NCBI GenBank assembly: GCA_003644825.1
Contig: QNDJ01000103.1
Coordinates: forward strand, 1 to 6,480
Direction: 5' to 3'
DNA length: 6,480 bases
From: B21-G16 sp003644825 [NCBI: Candidatus Zhuqueibacterota bacterium]
Lineage (GTDB): Bacteria; SM23-31; B21-G16
Shown here: piece after piece, positions 1 through 6,480 of the stretch
Numbering within the stretch: position 1 is the stretch's first letter
Layout of the letters: every line of letters starts with the position of its first letter
Translations under genes and position numbers: made by a program
The notes under the pieces: model-generated
The model's database searches: none
Told to the model about the DNA's origin: nothing
The model's input: the letters and a program-made list of their open reading frames with translations, nothing else

Positions 1-1
1 A

Positions 2-3000
2 AATAACATATTGAAATATGTAAATATTGCCAGTGTAATACTGGTCGTTATTGATTCTCAGGAGAAAGTAATCTTCATAAATAAAAAAGGATGTGAAATA
101 TTAGGTTACACCGAAGATGAAATCATCGGTAAAAACTGGTTCGATAACTTCATTCCAAAAGATATAAAAGACAAAGTAAAATCTACATTTAGAACGTTAA
201 TGTCTGAAAAAGTTGAACCGGTTAAATATTTTGAAAACCCCATACTGACAAAAGATGGTACCGAAAAAATAATTGCATGGTATAATACTATATTAAAAAA
301 TGAGAAAGGTGAAATATATGCCACCCTCAGTTCCGGAGAAGATATAACTGAGCGAAAAAATGTTGAGAATGCATTACATCATCGGCTTAAGATTGAGAAG
401 CTTATTGCTTCCATTTCAACAAATTTTATTAATCTTTCTCCAGATGAAATCGATAATGGAATAAACAGTGCATTAAAGAAAATCGGAGAATTCAGCGGTG
501 TAGATAGAACATACATTTTTCAATTTTCACCTGATAAAACAAAAATAAGCAATACCTATGAATGGTGTGCTGAAGGAATAGAACCCCAGAAAGAAAATCT
601 ACAAAATCTGCCAGCAGAGAAGTTCAAATGGTGGATGAACAAACTCAATAAACTTGAAAATATTTATATCCAGGAAGTAGAAAATCTTCCACCTGAAGCA
701 GAAAATGAAAAAGAAATATTACAGGCACAAAACATCAGGTCTCTTATTGTCGTACCAATGGTTCATTCTGGTTCTCTTATCGGATTTCTGGGTTTTGATT
801 CAGTTAAAAAAATAAAAAAATGGCCCGATGCAGATATTAAGCTCATCAGAATGCTCGGTGAGATTTTTGTCAATGCTATAATACAGAAAGAGAAAGAAAA
901 AAAATTGATGGAAAGTGAGAAAAAATACCGGGAATTTGTTGAAAACTCGCCCAATCCTATATTCTCTGTTGATAAAAATGGGACCATACTTACCTGGAAT
1001 AGAGCCTGCAAAGAAATATTCAAATATGATGAGAACGAAATTATTGGTGAAAAATATCATAAACTATTGATCAACCAGGAAGACGCCTCATATTTTGACA
1101 AAATTCTGAATATAGTATTTCAAAATTGTTGTCTAAAAGATGTGGATATTTCCTTCAGGTGTAAGGATGGAACAAAAAAGTTTATGATTTCGAGAATATA
1201 TCCTTTCTACAATGACAAAGGAAAAGTACACGGAAGTGTATTTGCAAATACTGATATAACTGAAAGAAAAGAAACTGAAAGAAAACTCCAGGAAAGTGAA
1301 AAACGGTATAAAATGTTGCTTAATGCAATTACAAGCTATGTTTACACTGTTTACATAGAAGATGGTAAGCCTGTAAAAACCTATCATGGACCAAGGTGTG
1401 TCGGAGTTACAGGTTATACTTCTGAAGAATATGAAGCAAATCCATTTTTATGGATTAATATGGTAGATGAAAGAGATAGAGAACTTGTTAGAAAACAGGC
1501 TGAACAGGTCGTGAATGGAAAAATAGTGCAGCGACTGGAACATAGAATCATTCATAAAAATGGAACGATTCGATGGGTTCGCAATACAATTGTTCCCCAT
1601 TACAATGAAAATGGAGAAATGATTTCCTATGATGGCATTATTGAAGATATAACTGATCAAAAATTAGCTGAAGAGGCTCTCAGGGAAAGCGAGGAAAAAT
1701 ACCGTCATCTTATACAAAATTCAAATGATGCAATTTTCCTGTTTTACAATAATAAATTTGAAATCATAAACAGTAAATTCAAGGAAATGTTCGGGGTTTC
1801 TGATGAAGAAATCAACAAACCAGAATTTGATTTTATGAGTTTTATTACATCAGAAAACAGGTCTAAAATCAAAGAAAAATTTCAGTGTATAATGAATGGA
1901 GATAAATTTGAACCAAAATTCGAATTCACCATCTCCTCCAGACACGGAAAAAAAATTGAAATTGAAGCATCTGTTTCTCAAATAAAATATAAGAATGGAT
2001 TTGCTATACAGGGAATCCTGAGGGATATTACCGAACGTAAAAAAATAGAGGAAGAATTATTGAAAGCAAAAAAACTTGAATCTCTTGGTATTCTGGCTGG
2101 CGGTATTGCTCACGATTTCAATAATATCCTGACAGCAATCCTTGGTAATATATCCCTTGCAAAATTATATGTTAGTTCAAACGAAAAAGTTCACAAGTTA
2201 TTGTCAAAAGCAGAAAAAGCTTCAATACGTGCTCAGGATTTAACAAAACAGTTATTAACCTTTTCAAAAGGTGGGGCACCCATCAAAAAAACTGCAAATA
2301 TCGTGGAACTCATAAAAGATTCAGCCAGTTTTGCTCTTCGTGGTTCAAACGTTAAATGCAATTTCTCAATACCCCAAAATTTATGGACTGCAGATATTGA
2401 TGAAGGACAAATAAGTCAGGTAATCTATAATCTTGTAATCAATGCCAATCAGGCTATGCCCAATGGTGGAACTATCAATATAAAAGTTGAAAATACCATC
2501 CTAAATAATGAATATCCTCTGCCTCTAAAAGAAGGGAAATATATTAAAATCTCTGTTGAAGATAATGGAATAGGAATACCCGAAGAACATCTCCAGAAAA
2601 TATTTGACCCTTATTTCACTACAAAAGAAAAAGGAAGCGGGCTCGGCTTAGCTACGTGTTATTCCATTATTAAAAGACACGGCGGATTGATAACAGTTGA
2701 ATCTAAACCAGGAATCGGAACCATATTTTATATTTATCTTCCAGCTTCACAAAAAGAAGTATCCGAAAAGAAGAGTGTTGAAAAAAAACCATTAAAGGGC
2801 AATGGCAGAATCCTTATTATGGATGATGATGAAATTGTGAGAAATGTTATCGGAAGTATGCTTAAACATATAGGGTATGATATAGAATTTGCAAAAGATG
2901 GCAATGAAGCTATTGAACTTTACAAAAACGCTAAAAACTCAGGGGTCCCTTTCAATGCTGTTATTATGGATTTAACAATTCCCGGGGGTATGGGTGGCAA

Positions 3001-3175
3001 AGAAGCAATTAAAAAGCTAATTAAAATTGACCCTGATGTAAAAGCTATAGTTTCAAGTGGTTATTCCAATGACCCTATAATGTCCAGTTTCAAAGAATAT
3101 GGTTTTTGTGGTGTTATTACCAAGCCATTCAAAATAGAAGAGTTAAACAATATTTTAAACGAAATAATATCATAA
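2..3175 (+). CDS. Multi-sensor hybrid histidine kinase (PAS-GAF-PAS-PAS-PAS-HisKA-HATPase-REC), 5' partial
   Basis: A sensor kinase that autophosphorylates on His and passes phosphate to its own receiver. Numbering counts the TTG at 11 as residue 1. Domains: PAS1 about 1-115 (closing DIT at 111-113), GAF about 125-295 (YEWCAEG from 183), PAS2 301-418, PAS3 428-550, PAS4 559-676, each of the last three opened by an ESE-K-Y linker; HisKA with GGIAHDFNN, phospho-His701; HATPase with N-box Asn807/Asn811, G1 box DNGIGIP at 851-857 and G2 box GSGLGLA at 875-881; receiver about 930-1052 with acidic triad Asp938-940, phospho-Asp987, Ser1015/Ser1016 and Lys1038. No membrane segment or signal peptide is visible, so it is probably cytosolic. 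There is no Hpt or DNA-binding output domain, so its partner must be encoded elsewhere. The frame stays open to the left edge (AAT AAC ATA before TTG), no Shine-Dalgarno precedes the TTG, and PAS1 begins at once, so the true start is probably upstream. The ligands are unknown. Function class is confident; specific role is not. Confidence 0.93.
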   Translation, partial: NNILKYVNIASVILVVIDSQEKVIFINKKGCEILGYTEDEIIGKNWFDNFIPKDIKDKVKSTFRTLMSEKVEPVKYFENPILTKDGTEKIIAWYNTILKNEKGEIYATLSSGEDITERKNVENALHHRLKIEKLIASISTNFINLSPDEIDNGINSALKKIGEFSGVDRTYIFQFSPDKTKISNTYEWCAEGIEPQKENLQNLPAEKFKWWMNKLNKLENIYIQEVENLPPEAENEKEILQAQNIRSLIVVPMVHSGSLIGFLGFDSVKKIKKWPDADIKLIRMLGEIFVNAIIQKEKEKKLMESEKKYREFVENSPNPIFSVDKNGTILTWNRACKEIFKYDENEIIGEKYHKLLINQEDASYFDKILNIVFQNCCLKDVDISFRCKDGTKKFMISRIYPFYNDKGKVHGSVFANTDITERKETERKLQESEKRYKMLLNAITSYVYTVYIEDGKPVKTYHGPRCVGVTGYTSEEYEANPFLWINMVDERDRELVRKQAEQVVNGKIVQRLEHRIIHKNGTIRWVRNTIVPHYNENGEMISYDGIIEDITDQKLAEEALRESEEKYRHLIQNSNDAIFLFYNNKFEIINSKFKEMFGVSDEEINKPEFDFMSFITSENRSKIKEKFQCIMNGDKFEPKFEFTISSRHGKKIEIEASVSQIKYKNGFAIQGILRDITERKKIEEELLKAKKLESLGILAGGIAHDFNNILTAILGNISLAKLYVSSNEKVHKLLSKAEKASIRAQDLTKQLLTFSKGGAPIKKTANIVELIKDSASFALRGSNVKCNFSIPQNLWTADIDEGQISQVIYNLVINANQAMPNGGTINIKVENTILNNEYPLPLKEGKYIKISVEDNGIGIPEEHLQKIFDPYFTTKEKGSGLGLATCYSIIKRHGGLITVESKPGIGTIFYIYLPASQKEVSEKKSVEKKPLKGNGRILIMDDDEIVRNVIGSMLKHIGYDIEFAKDGNEAIELYKNAKNSGVPFNAVIMDLTIPGGMGGKEAIKKLIKIDPDVKAIVSSGYSNDPIMSSFKEYGFCGVITKPFKIEELNNILNEIIS

Positions 3176-3193
3176 AATAACTTTACTAACTAT

Positions 3194-3226
3194 TTGATAT
3201 TTTAAAAAAATATGTTAATTTATAAC
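3194..3226 (+). promoter_or_regulatory. Weak candidate sigma-70 promoter upstream of ppdK
   Basis: The 126-base gap between the kinase stop and ppdK is long enough to hold a promoter. The best -35-like hexamer is TTGATA at 3194-3199. It is followed by TTTATA at 3219-3224 (19-base spacer) or TATAAC at 3221-3226 (21-base spacer). Both spacers are longer than the usual 17, and matches like these arise by chance in such AT-rich DNA. No operator-like inverted repeat stands out beside it. Confidence 0.2.
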
Positions 3227-3291
3227 AATTAGAATGAATAAAAAAATTTGATTAATCTCAGAATTCAAATTGAAAACAAATCTTCTATTAT

Positions 3292-3298
3292 GAGGTGA
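3292..3298 (+). promoter_or_regulatory. Shine-Dalgarno sequence of ppdK
   Basis: GAGGTGA matches seven bases of the complement of the 16S rRNA 3' tail (AAGGAGGTGA). It lies three bases before the ATG at 3302. It fixes the ppdK start and shows that ppdK has its own strong translation signal. Confidence 0.85.
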
Positions 3299-3301
3299 AA
3301 A

Positions 3302-6025
3302 ATGGCAAAAAAATATGTTTATTTCTTTGGTGATGGCAAAGCAGAGGGTAATAAGGATATGAAAAATCTTCTCGGGGGTAAAGGAGCAAACCTTGCAGAA
3401 ATGACAAACCTTAATATTCCTGTTCCTGCTGGTTTCACTATTTTAACTGAAGTATGTACTGAATACTATAAAAATAACGAAAAATATCCAGAAGGACTGA
3501 TAGAACAGGTAAAAGAAAACCTTAAAAAAGTAGAAAAATGTATGAATGCCAGATTTGGAGACCCGACAAATCCATTATTGGTTTCTGTAAGGTCAGGTGC
3601 AAGGGTATCAATGCCAGGAATGATGGACACAGTTCTCAATATCGGGTTAAATGACAGAAGTATCAAGGGATTAATAAATCAAACTAAAAATGAAAAATTC
3701 GCCTATGATAGTTACAGAAGATTTATCCAGATGTATGGTGATGTTGTTCTTGGAATAGAACATAATAAATTTGAAAAAATTCTGGAAAAAGCAAGAAAAA
3801 GAAAAAATGTAAGGCACGAAAAAGACCTTGACGTTGAAGACCTGAAAGAGATTGTTCTTGAATATAAAGAACTGGTAAAAAAAGAAACAGGTTCTCCATT
3901 TCCTGATGACCCGGAAGACCAGTTATGGGGTGCAATAGGTGCGGTCTTCAAATCCTGGAATAATAAAAGAGCAATAAATTATAGAAAAATTAACAATATA
4001 CCTGATGATTGGGGCACGGCTGTTAATGTTCAAGCTATGGTTTATGGAAATATGGGAAACGACAGTGCTACAGGGGTCGCATTTACAAGAGACCCGGCTA
4101 CTGGAGAAAGCAGATTCTATGGTGAATTCCTTTTAAATGCCCAGGGTGAAGATGTTGTTGCAGGGATTCGCACACCTCTACCAATTAACCTGGTAAGTAA
4201 AAAAGTTGATTCTGAGCTTTCTCTTGAAGAAATGATGCCAGAAGTCTACAGAGAACTTGAAGGTATAAGGAATAAACTGGAAAAACATTACAAAGACCTT
4301 CAGGATATTGAGTTCACAATACAGAAAGGAAAACTATGGATGCTTCAGACAAGGTCCGGAAAGAGAACAGGATTTGCAGCTCTAAGAATTGCTGTTGAAA
4401 TGGTCGAAGAAGGATTAATCGATGAAAAAACCGCAATTACAAGGGTCGAACCCCAGCACATTATTCACCTTCTTGCTCCGGTATTTGACCCCAGAGAAAA
4501 AGAAAAAGCCCTAAAAGAAGGAAGATTTCTTGCAAAAGGACTTAATGCAGGACCAGGAGCCGCTTCAGGAAAAATAGTATTTAACCCGGACAGAGCCGAA
4601 ATATTAAATGGTAAGGGAGAAAAGGTAATCCTTGTAAGAATAGAAACTTCTCCTGAAGATATACATGGAATGAAAGCGGCTGAAGGTATTTTAACTTCAA
4701 GGGGAGGTATGACATCTCACGCTGCTCTTGTGGCAAGGGGAATGGGGAAAAGTTGTGTTGTGGGTTGCAGTGACCTCGATATCAACTACGATGAAAAAAT
4801 CGTAACCGTCAACAATAAAATCCTGAAAGAAGGCGACTATATATCCATTGATGGAACTACTGGAGAAGTTATCGATGGAAAAATTCTAACAAAAGATTCA
4901 GAAATTCTTCAGGTTCTTATAAAGAAAACTATGAAAGAAGAAGATTCAAAGATTTATCAGCAGTTTAAAAAATTCTTTACCTGGGTGGATAAATACAGAA
5001 CTATGAAAATTAGAACAAATGCTGATACACCTGAAGATGCATCCAATGCTCTGGTATTTGGTGCTGAAGGCATTGGATTATGCAGAACAGAGCATATGTT
5101 CTTCGATGAAGACAGAATTGACACAATGAGAGAAATGATTCTTGCCGAAAACACCGAAGGAAGAAAAAAAGCATTGAGTAAGCTACTTCCTATGCAAAGA
5201 GAGGATTTTATTAAAATTTTCAGGGTTATGAATGGCTTACCCGTTACCATTAGAACCCTTGACCCACCACTCCATGAATTTTTGCCCCATAAAGATGTAG
5301 AAATAGAAAAACTCGCTCAAAAAACAGGTGTCCCATTTGAGACCCTGAAATCTAAAGTCGAAAGCCTTAAAGAAGCCAATCCTATGCTCGGACATAGAGG
5401 TTGCAGGCTGGGCATAGTTTATCCTGAAATAACTGAAATGCAGGCTCAGGCAATATTTGAAGCTGCCGTTGCAGTTAAAAAGGAAGGCGTTAAGGTAATA
5501 CCAGAAGTTATGATACCTCTTGTTGGTGATGTTAAGGAACTGAAAAAACAAAAAGAAATCGTGGTCAGGAAGGCAGAAGAAATAATGAAAAGAGAAAATG
5601 AAAAAATTGATTACCTTGTAGGAACAATGATTGAAATTCCAAGAGCTGCATTAACAGCGGATAAAATTGCAGAAGAGGCAGAGTTTTTCTCCTTCGGAAC
5701 AAATGACCTTACCCAGACAACTTTCGGAATATCAAGAGATGATGCAGCCCATTTTCTTCCATTTTATATGAGAGAAGGTTTATTAAAAAACGACCCCTTT
5801 GAAACCCTTGATTTTGAAGGTGTAGGACAATTGCTTAAACTGGGCGTTGAAAGAGGAAGAAAAACAAAAAATAACCTGAAAATCGGTATATGTGGTGAGC
5901 ACGGTGGTGACCCGGAAACCGTTAAATTCTGCTTCAGAATAGGGCTTAATTATGTCAGTTGTTCTCCATTCAGAGTCCCGGTAGCAAGACTGGCTGCTGC
6001 TCAGGAAAATATCGTTGAAAAATAA
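3302..6025 (+). CDS. ppdK: Pyruvate, phosphate dikinase
   Basis: Catalyses pyruvate + ATP + Pi to and from PEP + AMP + PPi in the cytosol. In anaerobes it often runs toward pyruvate and ATP in PPi-linked glycolysis, otherwise toward PEP for gluconeogenesis. The 907 residues compare with about 874 in the Clostridium symbiosum enzyme. Aligning from memory of that enzyme, the key residues are all present: ATP-grasp Lys27 (LLGGKG), Arg97 (VRSGAR), Asp335, Glu337 and Gln349; the swivelling phospho-His473 in GGMTSHAA, with Thr471 two residues before it, the position phosphorylated by the PPDK regulatory protein in plants and some bacteria; C-terminal PEP/pyruvate barrel Arg595, Arg651, Glu778 and Asp802 (Mg ligands) and catalytic Cys864 in [10 protein letters not shown]. 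The extra length is a few residues in the N-terminal half plus about 16 in the linker near 530-555. The ATG start is set by a good Shine-Dalgarno sequence and the usual MAKKYVYFF opening. PEP synthase is excluded by length and motifs. No frameshift or truncation is seen. Confidence 0.98.
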   Translation: MAKKYVYFFGDGKAEGNKDMKNLLGGKGANLAEMTNLNIPVPAGFTILTEVCTEYYKNNEKYPEGLIEQVKENLKKVEKCMNARFGDPTNPLLVSVRSGARVSMPGMMDTVLNIGLNDRSIKGLINQTKNEKFAYDSYRRFIQMYGDVVLGIEHNKFEKILEKARKRKNVRHEKDLDVEDLKEIVLEYKELVKKETGSPFPDDPEDQLWGAIGAVFKSWNNKRAINYRKINNIPDDWGTAVNVQAMVYGNMGNDSATGVAFTRDPATGESRFYGEFLLNAQGEDVVAGIRTPLPINLVSKKVDSELSLEEMMPEVYRELEGIRNKLEKHYKDLQDIEFTIQKGKLWMLQTRSGKRTGFAALRIAVEMVEEGLIDEKTAITRVEPQHIIHLLAPVFDPREKEKALKEGRFLAKGLNAGPGAASGKIVFNPDRAEILNGKGEKVILVRIETSPEDIHGMKAAEGILTSRGGMTSHAALVARGMGKSCVVGCSDLDINYDEKIVTVNNKILKEGDYISIDGTTGEVIDGKILTKDSEILQVLIKKTMKEEDSKIYQQFKKFFTWVDKYRTMKIRTNADTPEDASNALVFGAEGIGLCRTEHMFFDEDRIDTMREMILAENTEGRKKALSKLLPMQREDFIKIFRVMNGLPVTIRTLDPPLHEFLPHKDVEIEKLAQKTGVPFETLKSKVESLKEANPMLGHRGCRLGIVYPEITEMQAQAIFEAAVAVKKEGVKVIPEVMIPLVGDVKELKKQKEIVVRKAEEIMKRENEKIDYLVGTMIEIPRAALTADKIAEEAEFFSFGTNDLTQTTFGISRDDAAHFLPFYMREGLLKNDPFETLDFEGVGQLLKLGVERGRKTKNNLKIGICGEHGGDPETVKFCFRIGLNYVSCSPFRVPVARLAAAQENIVEK

Positions 6026-6086
6026 ATCAACGAATACTTTGAAAATAAAATGAACTTTGATTTATTGAACAATCAAATAGATGGTA

Positions 6087-6117
6087 AAATTTTATTGAAA
6101 ATTTGCTTATTTATTTA
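6087..6117 (+). terminator. Weak candidate terminator of ppdK
   Basis: AAATTTT at 6087-6093 pairs with AAAATTT at 6098-6104 around an ATTG loop, and T-rich sequence (6107-6117) follows after GC. It lies about 60 bases past the ppdK stop, a sensible place for a terminator. The stem is entirely A/T, so it is not a strong intrinsic terminator. A similar 7-bp stem at 6056-6062/6071-6077 lies just before it without a T run. Confidence 0.25.
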
Positions 6118-6267
6118 TCAGGTGTCTATATAAAAACGTTAGAACTATTATTATCATAGGGGCACAGGTGAAGTAATACTACTCTATAACCATATATATA
6201 GGTTGCGGCAATATTCTAACCTGATAGAAACTGATTGTTTTAAAAACTCTCGTTATACAGGTTTTTC

Positions 6268-6293
6268 TGGGTCAGGCAGGGATGCCTGACCTA
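6268..6293. repeat. GC-rich palindrome, possible dispersed repeat unit
   Basis: GGTCAGGCA at 6270-6278 and TGCCTGACC at 6283-6291 form a perfect 9-bp stem around GGGA. A G-T pair and a T-A pair extend it to 11 bp (6268-6293). It is far richer in G+C than its surroundings. Read on the minus strand it begins TTGTAGGTCAGGC, and this TGTAGG-plus-palindrome form resembles short dispersed palindromes I recall from several bacterial genomes. Only one copy is present here, so repeat status is an inference. It has no T run after it on the + strand; on the minus strand the sequence after the stem is A-rich, so it is not an obvious terminator in either direction. Confidence 0.5.
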
Positions 6294-6371
6294 CAATCAC
6301 TGATATACTATGTACATTGAAAGAGTATTTGTTTGTTAATAGTTTTCATAAAGTAAAAAGATTGTTTAATC

Positions 6372-6426
6372 ATCCTAAATTATCAGGATTCCACTTAATG
6401 GTATTTAAACGGGGGTGTATACCCTC
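6372..6426. other. Cluster of short overlapping hairpins
   Basis: Three stems lie nearly end to end. ATCCT at 6372-6376 pairs with AGGAT at 6385-6389. AT-T-CCA at 6388-6393 pairs with TGG-T-AT at 6399-6404 with one T-T mismatch. GGGGGT at 6411-6416 pairs with ACCCTC at 6421-6426 (one G-T pair), loop GTAT. GGTAT at 6400-6404 could instead pair with ATACC at 6419-6423. This could be a leader of a gene beyond the right edge, a degraded repeat, or chance; none can be chosen from this window. Confidence 0.25.
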
Positions 6427-6480
6427 ACAATAACAGGCATATTGACATTACTATTGTAAATAAGGTAATCCATTTTATAT

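Larger units (their letters stand above)
6026..6480. other. Intergenic region of about 455 bases without a supportable gene
   Basis: No open frame of meaningful length with a ribosome binding site is found on either strand. The stretch holds, in order: an A/T stem at 6056-6062/6071-6077, a second A/T hairpin at 6087-6104 followed by T-rich sequence, a small inverted repeat AACC/GGTT at 6188-6191/6201-6204, another AACCTG/CAGGTT at 6218-6223/6258-6263, the GC-rich palindrome at 6268-6293, and a cluster of short hairpins at 6372-6426. A TTGACA hexamer at 6442-6447 lacks a -10 box at normal spacing inside the window. The next gene lies beyond the right edge. I do not recognise a tRNA, riboswitch or known small RNA here. 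Confidence 0.75.

Noticed and set aside
763-1060. Minus-strand open frames inside the kinase gene
   Set aside because: They lie wholly within a gene with clear domains, are rich in Phe/Ser/Ile as expected for the antisense of A-rich coding DNA, and have no motif of their own.
3197-3213. ATATTTT/AAAATAT hairpin as the kinase terminator
   Set aside because: The stem is entirely A/T with a three-base loop and no T run after it, so it is unlikely to be stable enough.
3712-3951. Minus-strand open frames inside ppdK
   Set aside because: They are antisense to conserved PPDK codons and overlap each other in different frames, with no support as genes.
6050-6133. 27-codon ATG open frame just after ppdK
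   Set aside because: It has no Shine-Dalgarno sequence, is very AT-rich, overlaps the A/T hairpins, and open frames of this length are expected by chance.
6103-6134. TTGCTT followed by TATATA/TATAAA as a promoter
   Set aside because: The -35 matches in only three of six positions and spacing is 18-20 bases. Such matches are common in AT-rich DNA, and no gene follows.
6405-6480. Short minus-strand open frame reaching the right edge, ending in TAA
   Set aside because: Only about 24 codons are visible. It overlaps the hairpin cluster and shows no recognisable protein motif, so a C-terminal gene fragment cannot be supported.
6442-6480. TTGACA at 6442-6447 as a promoter -35 box
   Set aside because: No -10-like hexamer sits 16-18 bases downstream. 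TTATAT at 6475-6480 is 27 bases away.

Overview
The window is AT-rich and carries two complete or near-complete genes on the + strand, then about 455 bases without a supportable gene. No rRNA, tRNA or other taxonomic marker is present. The low GC, the many AAA/GAA/ATA codons, the PAS-rich hybrid kinase and the glycolytic-type pyruvate, phosphate dikinase (PPDK) suggest an anaerobic, probably uncultivated bacterium. That is an inference and no phylum can be named.

Layout: (1) 2-3175, a large cytoplasmic multi-sensor hybrid histidine kinase. It is cut by the left edge of the window and reads PAS-GAF-PAS-PAS-PAS-HisKA-HATPase-receiver. (2) 3176-3301, a 126-base AT-rich spacer that ends in a strong Shine-Dalgarno sequence. 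(3) 3302-6025, ppdK, a full-length PPDK with every catalytic residue I could check in place. (4) 6026-6480, an intergenic stretch with weak A/T hairpins just after ppdK, a sharp GC-rich palindrome at 6268-6293 that looks like a dispersed repeat unit, and a cluster of small hairpins at 6372-6426.

How the genes relate: the kinase would sense small ligands, redox state or energy state through its PAS and GAF domains and pass phosphate from His701 to its own receiver Asp987. PPDK interconverts pyruvate + ATP + Pi and PEP + AMP + PPi. They share a strand, but the 126-base gap and the strong separate RBS of ppdK give no firm evidence for one operon or a regulatory link.

I found no clear sign of a new biological system. 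The least explained part is the downstream intergenic region, especially the palindrome at 6268-6293, which can be tested by counting copies in the rest of the genome.
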